A stretch of 64,000 bases of DNA from positions 496,001-560,000 of the forward strand of contig NZ_CP048031.1 of the NCBI RefSeq assembly GCF_010092445.1, given 5' to 3'. The translations under genes were made by a program, and so were the position numbers. This document shows, one piece after another, positions 8,848 to 16,987 of this stretch (positions within the stretch are counted from its first letter, which is position 1; each line of letters starts with the position of its first letter). The notes below the pieces were generated by a model. The model worked only from the letters and a program-made list of their open reading frames with translations, made no database searches and had not been told where the DNA came from. This DNA comes from Shewanella sp. Arc9-LZ. GTDB lineage: Bacteria; Pseudomonadota; Gammaproteobacteria; Enterobacterales; Shewanellaceae.

Positions 8848-8868
8848 AAAAGGCTACTCAAATGAGTG
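8848..8868 (+). terminator. Left part of tRNA-Pro terminator, split by the insertion element
   Basis: AAAAGGCTACTC (8848-8859), AAAT, then GAGTG (8864-8868). Joined to the sequence right of the insertion element (GCCTTTTTG from 10302) it makes a stem of 12 pairs with a four-base loop and a T run: a standard rho-independent terminator. The element lies in the 3' arm, so the left copy no longer has the GGCC part of the arm or the T run. Confidence 0.75.
8856..8868. repeat. Target-site duplication, left copy
   Basis: ACTCAAATGAGTG, identical to 10289-10301 at the other end of the element. Thirteen bases is within the 11-13 bp known for IS4. Confidence 0.9.
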
Positions 8869-8888
8869 TAATGCTATTCGGATAAGCA

Positions 8889-10208
8889 TTACTGTTTATA
8901 TTTAAGTGGATAACGGCTAGGTATATAGAGCACTGAGCGTGGATACGTTCGGTGCTTTCTTTTATCTGGAAGGATAAAGTGTTTTATATCGGCTCGCATT
9001 TGCTTAAGTTTCGCTGGCAGCTTTCCATCTGGTGATAAAGCAAGCCACCTTAATTGTGTATCTATCAAGCTTATTGCCGCGGTAAAACTGATACGGGTTG
9101 GCGCAACTTTAGCTTCCTTTGCTATCGCTGTCATTTCTAAACGAACCAGATTATAAGCGATAAGCACTCCCCACAACTCTTGCTTAACACCTTCAACAAA
9201 TTTGCTTCGTAACGTCACCTTGCTTTGTAGCTGGGTTTGCTTAAGTTCACCGTATCCTTCTTCTATTTCCCAGCGTTGCCAGTAGATATTAAGTAGCTTG
9301 TCCAGCGGATACTTAACGGGATCAACCAATGAGGTGACGAAGCCTTTTATTTCACCTTTTGGCTCTTGATAAGCAATAAAACGGGCACGCCATGTTTCGG
9401 GAAGCTCGGGGTTTTTCTTTCTCGCTTGGGGAGAGACTGGCATATCAATGAGCAAATCATTATTCGCAAACTCTTCGACCACCTCGTAACGCATTTTTGA
9501 CTTTACGGGTGTCAGCCAATGTCGCTGTACTCCAGAGCTTTGCCAATTGACTAATAAGTCAGCAGAGAAATAACAACGGTCAAATAGGGTTAAGGAGTTA
9601 TCAGGTGTATCTTGAACTAAACGCTGTGCGAGTGTGATCTCTCCTACGTGACAACCATCAAAGGCAGCACCTAATACCATTCTGGTTTCAGTAGATATAA
9701 GGCTGACTAATCGAAGTTGAGGATAGGGTTTGTGTGTTTTTGAAATAAAACCAAACTCATTGGCATTTTCTTCAGAGTCTTGGCAACGAAACACCGTTCC
9801 ATCAACGGCAAGAGTGGTAAGCCCTAGTGTATTTTGGTCCCCTAACGCTTGCTCAAGCCAGGCTGATATAGTGGATTTAAATAAGTAAGACATTGGGGCT
9901 TCACCTAAGCGTCGTCGGCAATCCGTCAATACACTCGGTGCTACACGAGACCAGGTGGAGTCTCCAGATTGAAGTGCTATATCCATCGAGCTACAGACTT
10001 CTTTGATGGACTGGTTACGTATTAATCCCATCCAAAGCACTAGCCAGACTGCCTGCTGCGCAGGCAGACGGCGATTACGGATACTCGCCTTGTTAGCTGA
10101 AAGGAGTGATTGTTCGATCCACTCAGAATCAATAGCCTCCATTACAGAATCATAAGACCCACTTTCTTCAACAGACTCATGAACTAATTCAAGCTCTTGC
10201 TCAAACAT
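8889..10208 (-). CDS. IS4-family transposase
   Basis: A 439-residue DDE transposase, similar in length to that of IS4 (442). The N-terminal 90 residues match the IS4 N-terminal domain (for example LPAQQAVWLVLWMGL). Catalytic residues are visible: the first Asp in LAVDGTVFRC near residue 186, the second in TLFDRCYFSADLL near residue 215, and Glu in YWQRWEIEEGYGELK near residue 315. The last segment satisfies the Y-(2)-R-(3)-E-(6)-K signature of the family exactly. The frame is uninterrupted. A hairpin lies directly upstream and may cover its ribosome-binding site. Confidence 0.96.
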   Translation of the reverse strand: MFEQELELVHESVEESGSYDSVMEAIDSEWIEQSLLSANKASIRNRRLPAQQAVWLVLWMGLIRNQSIKEVCSSMDIALQSGDSTWSRVAPSVLTDCRRRLGEAPMSYLFKSTISAWLEQALGDQNTLGLTTLAVDGTVFRCQDSEENANEFGFISKTHKPYPQLRLVSLISTETRMVLGAAFDGCHVGEITLAQRLVQDTPDNSLTLFDRCYFSADLLVNWQSSGVQRHWLTPVKSKMRYEVVEEFANNDLLIDMPVSPQARKKNPELPETWRARFIAYQEPKGEIKGFVTSLVDPVKYPLDKLLNIYWQRWEIEEGYGELKQTQLQSKVTLRSKFVEGVKQELWGVLIAYNLVRLEMTAIAKEAKVAPTRISFTAAISLIDTQLRWLALSPDGKLPAKLKQMRADIKHFILPDKRKHRTYPRSVLYIPSRYPLKYKQ

Positions 10209-10210
10209 AA

Positions 10211-10240
10211 AAAATCCCCACCAGAATACTGGTAGGGATT
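10211..10240 (-). promoter_or_regulatory. Hairpin over the transposase ribosome-binding site
   Basis: On the minus strand, AATCCCTACCAG, TATT, CTGGTGGGGATT form an imperfect 12-bp stem with one mismatch, followed by TTTTT and the ATG at 10208. The GGTGGGGA ribosome-binding site lies in the 3' arm. Transcripts entering from outside the element would fold this way and hide the site. The same logic is known for IS10 and IS50; here it is inference. Confidence 0.55.
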
Positions 10241-10288
10241 ATCTTTCATCTGCAAGATCGGTCAAGTGCCCTTAAACGATCGGCATTG

Positions 10289-10301
10289 ACTCAAATGAGT
10301 G
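10289..10301. repeat. Target-site duplication, right copy
   Basis: Second copy of ACTCAAATGAGTG, followed by GCCTTTTTG, the right arm and T run of the original tRNA-Pro terminator. Confidence 0.9.
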
Positions 10302-10851
10302 GCCTTTTTGTTTTTCTTGATTGGTCATTACATTCGTACTATTGCCTTATTAAGTGAACAATGCCAATCGCATTATCTATCTGCATCCTCTATCCACATT
10401 ATTGATTCACACTATCTATTTGCATTAACGGCGTTAATAGGATCTACATGCTATGTTTAATGACGTTTGTATGTTTTTTGCTAACCATACGTTATAGCCT
10501 TTCTGTTATAGCAGGAGGATTGATACCGTTTATTAATGCTGCGACTATAGGTATAAATAACCTGATGTGTACGGCATCGATGTGCCATGTTTGAAGTGGG
10601 AGGAGACCATCACATCCGGTTAAATAGGCTTTACGCTGATATTCAGGTTGTCAGAGTCGTGCCATGGTATGGCTAAATCTTATCGAGCAAGCTTGGTCGT
10701 AAATTAATTGCAGTTGACTGGTATCGTTCTTAAATATGAACGAGTTCACCAGAACAGCTGTATAGCGCTAGCAATGTGTTATAGCTGTTGGGTTAACCCA
10801 CTAATACCCTAGTGAGTTTATCGTCTGTAAGTAGCTCTACAGGGATAAAAA
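10302..10851. other. Intergenic region, no gene seen
   Basis: About 550 bp between the interrupted tRNA operon end and the bpf operon terminator. I see no open frame with a start and ribosome-binding site, no tRNA and no clear repeat beyond the terminator remnant at its left edge. Confidence 0.6.
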
Positions 10852-10871
10852 AACCACTCAGAGGAGTGGTT
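10852..10871 (-). terminator. Terminator of the bpf adhesin operon
   Basis: AACCACTC, CTCT, GAGTGGTT on the minus strand (8-bp stem), followed by TTTTT (plus-strand A run 10846-10853). It stands about 30 bases after the bpfD stop codon. Confidence 0.85.
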
Positions 10872-10901
10872 AGTATTAGTAGATCAACTCTTTGATATCA
10901 C

Positions 10902-12824
10902 TTAGAGCTTCACATTGACCGGCGGTACAATAAAGCCTTGATAAGCATCGACTCTGAGTTCAGTAAATCGTGTTAATTGGTTTGCTTCTTGGATGCCTGT
11001 GACAATCACTTGAATATCTAACCCTTTAGCGACATTCACTAAAGCACGACATAATTCGCTGTTGTGTTGATTCTCTTCAATATAGGCAAATGATTGGTCT
11101 AGTTTGACATAATTTGGACGTAGACTTTGTAAGTAAGCCATTGAACCGAATTGGCGACCAAAATGATCGATACCAAACTGAGCTCCTGAATCTCGAATGA
11201 CTTTACAGAGATTTTCACAAGATTCTAAATCGCTATATACACTTGCCTCTGGGATTTCAAAGCAAATCCGTTCGGTGTATTTATTGGATCGTAGGAATTG
11301 TTTTAGCCAAAGATGAAAATCAGCATCGCTTATACTTTGATAAGTAAGATTGATGGCGACGCGTTCATAATTGCGTTCGAGTAAACGATGTTCATTGACT
11401 GTTTCTATTAAACAACGATCGAACATTGTGCCTAATGAGAGTAATTCTATATAGGGAACAAACTGACCAGCATGGAGGATGGTGTCGCCTATTTGCAGTT
11501 GGCAATATAGTTCGCGCTGACAAATTTCATCTTTGGCACATAGCTGAATCGACTGCCAACGGAATTGGAATTTTTTGTTCTTTATGGCATGACTTAAATT
11601 ATTGCGCCACTCTTCACGGGTAAACAGCTGCTTTTGAGTGTTCTCAAACCAATGGAACACTTTGTCGTCTTTAATGGACTGTTGGAGTGCGTTATCTGCT
11701 TGAGCCAACATGTCTGATACTGTCATTTGTCCTAGACGTTCAGCAACACCAATATAAAACTGTTCATTTGGTTTACAGCCAGCTTTAGATATTTCTTTAT
11801 TAACAGTACGTATTAGGCTTTGCAAATACTTAGCCAGCTGGTCATGTTCACAGTCCTCAACAAGGAAGGCAAATTCATATGCTGCAATGCGGGCTATAAC
11901 AGAAGAAGAAATTTGATCTTGGTGGTGTTGTAGTTTCTCAGCCAGAATGCGGATGGTCTCATCGCGAACTTGGAAACCGTATTTGCTATGTACTTCTTCT
12001 AGCCAATCCATTTTGACTAAGTAAAGTGCTCCGGTACTGGGTTCGCTTAACCAACCATTAACTCTACTGACCATATATTGTCTATTTGGCAGCCCTGAGA
12101 CTTGATCGATAAGATTTTTCTTTCTTAATGCTGAGACTTCTTCGTCAAGAGAATTAAATACTTGCTTTAATTGGGCTGACATACTGTTAAATGCATTGAC
12201 GAGCTCTTTTAACTCCCTTGTTTTTGGCGTTGGCATATCTGGGCCAAATTGCTGTGCTGCTATTTGTTTAGCGTGTAAAGAAAGGGTGTTTAAGGGTTTT
12301 AAAATCCAGCTTAATCCCACTCGCGCAAATATAATGGCGATGAGAAATAAGATTGAAAATAGAATAATAATGTCGGAAATAATCCGCCATAACTCCTGAT
12401 AGCCAAATCCTGGGTGAGCTGTAATTTCTAGTGTGGCAAGTTGTAACCAACCAGAGGTAATCGTGGTTTGTTTTTTAATGGTTTTAAACAGGTTAAGATC
12501 GATAAACCATTGAGGGATATTATCGACTTTAACAGAGTTGTTCCACACTTGTTGCTTACCATCAACCAACCACGTTAGTTTGATTTGTTGATAATAGCCG
12601 CCCTCAAAAATGACATTGACTAATGTTTCAGCTCCGGCATCATCACCGGCTTCTAAAACAGGGGTCAGCATTAATCCTAATGAATTACTGGCATTGTTGA
12701 GATCAGATTCCATTTGTTTGGATAAGAATCCTTGGGTTTCTGAAAATTGTACATAGGCTACGCTTGCAATTGTTAACAAGAAAAGCCCGAAAAGTAACGC
12801 ATAGATCTGCCTGAACAGGGTCAT
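10902..12824 (-). CDS. bpfD: BpfD/LapD-type inner-membrane c-di-GMP receptor
   Basis: A 640-residue receptor that links cytoplasmic c-di-GMP to adhesin release. The order is: TM helix at residues 7-25, a periplasmic LapD/MoxY-type domain (about 26-150), a second TM helix (about 153-175), a HAMP linker (about 176-228), then GGDEF-like and EAL-like domains. Both catalytic signatures are degenerate: the GGDEF position reads AAYEF (near 336) and the EAL position reads LYCQL (near 430). This is expected of LapD, which binds c-di-GMP without making or cleaving it. When bound, it sequesters the BpfG protease in the periplasm. It starts 7 bases after bpfG and is the last gene of the operon. Confidence 0.93.
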   Translation of the reverse strand: MTLFRQIYALLFGLFLLTIASVAYVQFSETQGFLSKQMESDLNNASNSLGLMLTPVLEAGDDAGAETLVNVIFEGGYYQQIKLTWLVDGKQQVWNNSVKVDNIPQWFIDLNLFKTIKKQTTITSGWLQLATLEITAHPGFGYQELWRIISDIIILFSILFLIAIIFARVGLSWILKPLNTLSLHAKQIAAQQFGPDMPTPKTRELKELVNAFNSMSAQLKQVFNSLDEEVSALRKKNLIDQVSGLPNRQYMVSRVNGWLSEPSTGALYLVKMDWLEEVHSKYGFQVRDETIRILAEKLQHHQDQISSSVIARIAAYEFAFLVEDCEHDQLAKYLQSLIRTVNKEISKAGCKPNEQFYIGVAERLGQMTVSDMLAQADNALQQSIKDDKVFHWFENTQKQLFTREEWRNNLSHAIKNKKFQFRWQSIQLCAKDEICQRELYCQLQIGDTILHAGQFVPYIELLSLGTMFDRCLIETVNEHRLLERNYERVAINLTYQSISDADFHLWLKQFLRSNKYTERICFEIPEASVYSDLESCENLCKVIRDSGAQFGIDHFGRQFGSMAYLQSLRPNYVKLDQSFAYIEENQHNSELCRALVNVAKGLDIQVIVTGIQEANQLTRFTELRVDAYQGFIVPPVNVKL

Positions 12825-12831
12825 GTTGTCA

Positions 12832-13545
12832 CTACTCCATGTTGAGTTTGGGTTGGCGTAAGCGGTCTACACCTAATCTAAGTTTAAGGTCAGTCCATTT
12901 TTCAAGGCGTGATGATGAGCCAGCTAACACACCTCGACCTTTTTCTTTGTTTAGCCATAATTGTTTACCGTTAAAACTGTAAACAGGCAGGAGATCTTTT
13001 CGTTTCGTTGCCAATTTTATGGTTTTATCCAAATTGTCGAGCACTAACGGAATCGAACTAGGCTTTTCATAGTATGCTAACACCATATGATATTGATTCA
13101 GCGATGTTGCTTTTACCATGGTGATTCGGAGTTTATCTTCAGGAATACCCAGTTGAAGAAGCGTGAAATACTTTGCGATTGAGAAGTCTTCGCAATCCCC
13201 TCCGTTAGCCCCGATAAACTCCATTGGCGATGCCCAATAATTGGATTCACCCCATAGAGTTTGATCATCAATGAATCGAAATAAATTAAAAAATTGATTC
13301 ACTTTTTCTAATTTATCAATATCAGCAAGTTGTTGTGAATCACTGACGATTTTGAACCAAGCATTTGCTCGTAATCCTGCGCGATCGCCATAACGTTTCG
13401 ACAATGCTGAAACGGTTTGCTGCTGATTCAATTCTTGAGTTGGTGCAGCATATAAACATGAAACTAAAAGGGCCGATGCCATAATAAAAAAATGACAGAC
13501 CCTTTTATGCAACGCTGTAGTTACTTTGCTGTCTTCACGACTCAA
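12832..13545 (-). CDS. bpfG: BpfG/LapG-type periplasmic cysteine protease
   Basis: A 237-residue bacterial transglutaminase-like cysteine protease. The triad is visible: Cys118 in NGGDCEDFS, His153 in NQYHMVLAY, and Asp170 in LVLDNL. A hydrophobic export signal (about residues 18-33, IMASALLVSCLYA) directs it to the periplasm. There it is known to cut the N-terminus of BpfA/LapA adhesins at a TAAG-type site, and such a site is present in the adhesin here. The start is uncertain: TTG 13545 has a weak AAGG ten bases upstream, and ATG 13482 (residue 22) has no clear ribosome-binding site and would shorten the signal peptide. Confidence 0.92.
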   Translation of the reverse strand: MSREDSKVTTALHKRVCHFFIMASALLVSCLYAAPTQELNQQQTVSALSKRYGDRAGLRANAWFKIVSDSQQLADIDKLEKVNQFFNLFRFIDDQTLWGESNYWASPMEFIGANGGDCEDFSIAKYFTLLQLGIPEDKLRITMVKATSLNQYHMVLAYYEKPSSIPLVLDNLDKTIKLATKRKDLLPVYSFNGKQLWLNKEKGRGVLAGSSSRLEKWTDLKLRLGVDRLRQPKLNME

Positions 13546-13568
13546 AGAATCAATGCCTTGTATGTCCG

Positions 13569-14174
13569 TTAGTCATTTTGCTCATCGACAGTGTAAATAT
13601 TCCATCTCATTTCTGGAATGGTGTCATCGGCTGTGACTTCAGCTATCACACGACGATTACGCTCTTCTGCTTCTGGCGTGCCACTGTTATCAATTGGGTT
13701 ATCAAAACTATACCCTGTAGCGTTAAGACGGCTTGGATCGATACCAAAGGTGTTTTCTAACACTTCGATAACCGCTTTTGCACGTTTTTGAGATAACGCT
13801 AAATTAAGTTCATAGCTTCCACGTTTACTGGTATGGCCTTCTATTTTTACCTTAGTGGTAGGGTAGGTTTTCATGATATTAGCGACGCGTTCAATTTGGT
13901 TATAATACTGCTGTTCGATAACCACTGAATTATTACTAAATAGTATTTTTAAGTCTTGGCGTTCATTGATATCTTTGATGCTACCACAACCATAGTTGTC
14001 GACAGCAGCACCAATGATGGTGCCAGCACAACGTTCTCGGGCCATTATCACACCATCACGATCACTGTCGGCAAGATCAAAATTTTGTGGTGTAGAAGCA
14101 TTAGACTCGACAATATCGTTGATCGAACAACCTGTTGTTGTAATCAATGCGAGTAAAATCATCAAATATTTCAT
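13569..14174 (-). CDS. OmpA-family lipoprotein of the adhesin secretion operon
   Basis: A 201-residue lipoprotein. The signal is MKYLMILLALITTTGC with lipidated Cys16. A short calcium-binding-like stretch DSDRDGV (near 38) with paired cysteines follows, then an OmpA C-terminal peptidoglycan-binding domain (about 75-180) with KIEGHTSKRGSYELN and EERNRRV. It probably anchors the AggA outer-membrane pore to the cell wall. Its ATG overlaps the aggA stop by one base. The same gene sits between aggA and bpfG in Shewanella oneidensis as I recall it. Confidence 0.88.
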   Translation of the reverse strand: MKYLMILLALITTTGCSINDIVESNASTPQNFDLADSDRDGVIMARERCAGTIIGAAVDNYGCGSIKDINERQDLKILFSNNSVVIEQQYYNQIERVANIMKTYPTTKVKIEGHTSKRGSYELNLALSQKRAKAVIEVLENTFGIDPSRLNATGYSFDNPIDNSGTPEAEERNRRVIAEVTADDTIPEMRWNIYTVDEQND

Positions 14175-15583
14175 TATTTAACACCTCCCTCATATTCACG
14201 CTCACCACGCCATTCTCCCGGGCGTGTTACTCGAAGTGAGTCAAGTAGATCGCCTGTCGCATTCAATACTCGGTAACGAGCAGCAATTTCGTCATACTCG
14301 GTTTGCAAGTAATCCTTACGAGCTTCAAATAGTTCATTTTCGGTATCGAGTAAATCGAGCAGAGTTCGTTGGCCCAAGTTAAATTGTTGCACATAAGCCA
14401 CTTGAGTCTGTTTTGACGCCACAACATGTTCACGGATGAACTGTTTTTGTGGGGCTAACATTTCATAAGCATTCCAAGCTAACGAAACACCCTCAACAAC
14501 TTGGCGATAAGCGCGTTGTTGGATTTCTTTTGCTTCGTTGACTTTATAGGCTGTTTCTCTGTCTTTTGAGACGTCTTTACCACCGGAGAAAAGGTTATAT
14601 TTAACCCGAACCATAGCAACTAAATCATTGTTATAGCCGTTAACATTTTGGCTGCTAATTGCGCTGTAGCCATCTTCGCCATCAGTATCATTATTCCAGT
14701 TACCATTAAGTTCTAGGCTTAATTGTGGGAAATAGCTGGCTTTGGCTGAGCTACGTTCTTTTTTAGCGGCGTTAATATCGCTTTCGGCTGATTTTAATAC
14801 TGGGTGTTTTGATTTTGCTGCCATGAGCCCTTTATCTAAGCTTTTTGGTAGCATATCGGCATCAGGCACTGGCAGAATTAGGTCATCGGGTTTCGCTTCA
14901 ACAATTCTGATATAGGCTGCACGAGCATCTTCTAAATTGTTTTTAGCCGAAATTACATTGGCGTTTGCACGGGCAAGACGACCGGTGATTTGCGATAAAT
15001 CTGCTATCGATCCTAAACCTGAATCTGTGCGTTGTTTTATTTGATCGTAAATGTCTTTATGACTCGCGAGATTTTTCTCGGAGAGTAATAATACTTGCTC
15101 GCTACGGATGTAGTCCAAATAGACCTTTGCAACATCCAATGCCATATCTTCAGCAGCAGCAAATAATGCCCACTGATCCGCGCTAGCTTCATACGAATAA
15201 CGATCGACTTCGCTACTGGTATAGAAACCATCAAACAGCATTTGTTTGATACTAAAACCGGCTTCGCCACGTTCTAAATCAATCATACCGTCATTATCAA
15301 CATCACCTTGGCCTACTTTACGACGAGTTGAAGGGCTATCGGTTTGCTCCCAGCCATAGCCCGCAGAAAGATCTACGGTTGGCATATAGCCTGCTACGGC
15401 TTGATTAACTTGCTCTTCACGCGCTTTAAAGCGATTAAAAGCAATGCGTAAATCTGGGTTTGTGTCTAGCGTATGTGCAACAGCTTGCTCAAGAGTCTGG
15501 CTTGAGGCTGTTGGCGCTATCAACATTGATAAAGCAAGAGCAACAGCACTTAGCTTTATTTGTTGATTTATAATAGTTGTCAT
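14174..15583 (-). CDS. aggA: AggA, TolC-like outer-membrane channel of the type I secretion system
   Basis: A 469-residue outer-membrane efflux protein. The signal peptide is at residues 1-29 (cut after ...APTASSQ or near it), followed by two repeated TolC halves with long alpha-helical parts (QVNQAVAGYMPTVDLSAGYGWEQ near 51, and its second copy KKERSSAKASYFPQLSLELNG near 270). TolC-family LGQRTLLDLLDTENELF stands near 400. It forms the pore in which the giant adhesin is held by its N-terminal plug. GGGAGGG lies 6 bases before the ATG. Like its neighbours it belongs to the bpf operon. Confidence 0.94.
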   Translation of the reverse strand: MTTIINQQIKLSAVALALSMLIAPTASSQTLEQAVAHTLDTNPDLRIAFNRFKAREEQVNQAVAGYMPTVDLSAGYGWEQTDSPSTRRKVGQGDVDNDGMIDLERGEAGFSIKQMLFDGFYTSSEVDRYSYEASADQWALFAAAEDMALDVAKVYLDYIRSEQVLLLSEKNLASHKDIYDQIKQRTDSGLGSIADLSQITGRLARANANVISAKNNLEDARAAYIRIVEAKPDDLILPVPDADMLPKSLDKGLMAAKSKHPVLKSAESDINAAKKERSSAKASYFPQLSLELNGNWNNDTDGEDGYSAISSQNVNGYNNDLVAMVRVKYNLFSGGKDVSKDRETAYKVNEAKEIQQRAYRQVVEGVSLAWNAYEMLAPQKQFIREHVVASKQTQVAYVQQFNLGQRTLLDLLDTENELFEARKDYLQTEYDEIAARYRVLNATGDLLDSLRVTRPGEWRGEREYEGGVK

Positions 15584-15604
15584 AAAAAACCCTCCCGGTT
15601 CTTC

Positions 15605-16987
15605 TTAGCGCTCTCTAAGGGCGGTATCTTTCGCTCTTAAAATTGGATTTAAAATGTACTCAAGTATGGATTTTTTTCCCGTGATGACATCTACTGAAGT
15701 GAGCATCCCTGGAATTATTGGCATCTCTGTGCCATCGTCTTTCATTAAACTGGACTCTTGTGTTCGCACTTTTACAATATAGAAACTATTGCCTTCTTCA
15801 TCCTGTGACGTATCGGCGCTAATGTGTTCAACGGTTCCTTTTAGCCCGCCATAACGGGTAAAGTCATATGCGGTGACTTTTACGATAGCGGGTAATCCCG
15901 GATGTAAAAAAGCAATATCTTTAGGAGTGATTTTGGTTTCTATCAGCAGTTTATCTTCTGATGGAACAATTTCCATAATCTCTTCACCTGGCTGTACAAC
16001 GCCACCTAAGGTATTAAAGTTAATTTTTTTAATGGTGCCTATAACAGGCGAGGCAATGACGGCTTTACTGACCTTATCAAATGCGCCTTTTTGTGCCTGA
16101 TTCATACGTGATAATTTGGTTTGCATTTCATTGAGCTGTGCACGTAAATCAGTGGCATAAACAAATACAGCTTCTCGGCGCTTTAAAATGGCTTCATCCA
16201 TAGACGCTTTCACTTTTGGACGTAAAAGCCTAACCGATTGTAATTCACCTTGAATATCATTCACTGTGCGCTCAAGTTTGAGCAGTTCAACTTCCGGAAC
16301 AATGCCTTTTCGAGCAAGTGGTCGAGTCAATTCAAGCTCGCGAGATACTAATTGATAACTCGTCGTAAGGGTACTAATTCTAGAGGCCAACTCTTCTATT
16401 TCTTGCTGACGTTGTTGGATCTGACGTACAAGAATTTCTAATTGGTTGCTTAAATTATCCAACCGAATTGAATATTCTTCTTGTTGACGCCTAACCAGTT
16501 CTGGCTCTTCGTCAATAATGGTCTGCGGAAATACCAAATTTTGCTTGGTTATTTTGACCTGTTGGCGCCAGTCTGAAGACATATCTGAAATAATAATACT
16601 GTCTAATTCGGTGCGCATGCGAATAATATTAGTTTGTAATCCGAACACTTCTTGTTCTTGTTGGTCAAAATCGGAGCGGAATCGGGTGTCATCAATCCGG
16701 GCTAAAGGTTGTCCTTTAGTGACCATACTCCCTTCTTGGACATAGATTTCCTGCAAAATTCCGCCATCTAGACTTTGGATAATTTGAATCTGTGACGACG
16801 GAATAACTTTACCCGTTCCTGATGTCACCTGATCTAATTCTGAGAAGTAAGCCCAAATAAAAAAACACACCATCATTGCGGACAGTGACCATATGATAAG
16901 ACGATGTCCTGACGGGGCGTCAGTCATCATGGCACCATAAACGTCATCAACCATTTCTAAGTCGGCTACGGTAAGATGCTTACTCAT
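15605..16987 (-). CDS. HlyD/LapC-type membrane fusion protein
   Basis: A 460-residue periplasmic adaptor of the type I secretion system. There is a short cytoplasmic start, one TM helix (about 30-48, LIIWSLSAMMVCFFIWAYF), a lipoyl-like half-motif (SLDGGILQEIYVQEGSMVTKGQPLARID, key residues G-G-I-L at about 74-77), about 200 residues of coiled coil rich in Q, E, L and R, a second lipoyl half near 310 and a beta-barrel domain ending in TSVDVITGKKSILEYIL. It joins the ABC exporter to AggA. Its ATG overlaps the exporter stop by four bases (ATGA). Confidence 0.94.
   Translation of the reverse strand: MSKHLTVADLEMVDDVYGAMMTDAPSGHRLIIWSLSAMMVCFFIWAYFSELDQVTSGTGKVIPSSQIQIIQSLDGGILQEIYVQEGSMVTKGQPLARIDDTRFRSDFDQQEQEVFGLQTNIIRMRTELDSIIISDMSSDWRQQVKITKQNLVFPQTIIDEEPELVRRQQEEYSIRLDNLSNQLEILVRQIQQRQQEIEELASRISTLTTSYQLVSRELELTRPLARKGIVPEVELLKLERTVNDIQGELQSVRLLRPKVKASMDEAILKRREAVFVYATDLRAQLNEMQTKLSRMNQAQKGAFDKVSKAVIASPVIGTIKKINFNTLGGVVQPGEEIMEIVPSEDKLLIETKITPKDIAFLHPGLPAIVKVTAYDFTRYGGLKGTVEHISADTSQDEEGNSFYIVKVRTQESSLMKDDGTEMPIIPGMLTSVDVITGKKSILEYILNPILRAKDTALRER

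Larger units (their letters stand above)
8869..10288 (-). mobile_element. Complete IS4-family insertion sequence (1,420 bp)
   Basis: The element is bounded by a 13-bp direct repeat and by imperfect terminal inverted repeats: the left end reads TAATGCTATTCGGATAAG and the right end, reversed, reads CAATGCCGATCGTTTAAG (12 of 18 alike). Both resemble the TAATGCCGATCAG ends I recall for IS4. Total length is close to the 1,426 bp of IS4. It holds one transposase gene, intact and on the minus strand. Exact duplication ends and an intact transposase suggest a recent, possibly still active copy. Confidence 0.92.
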
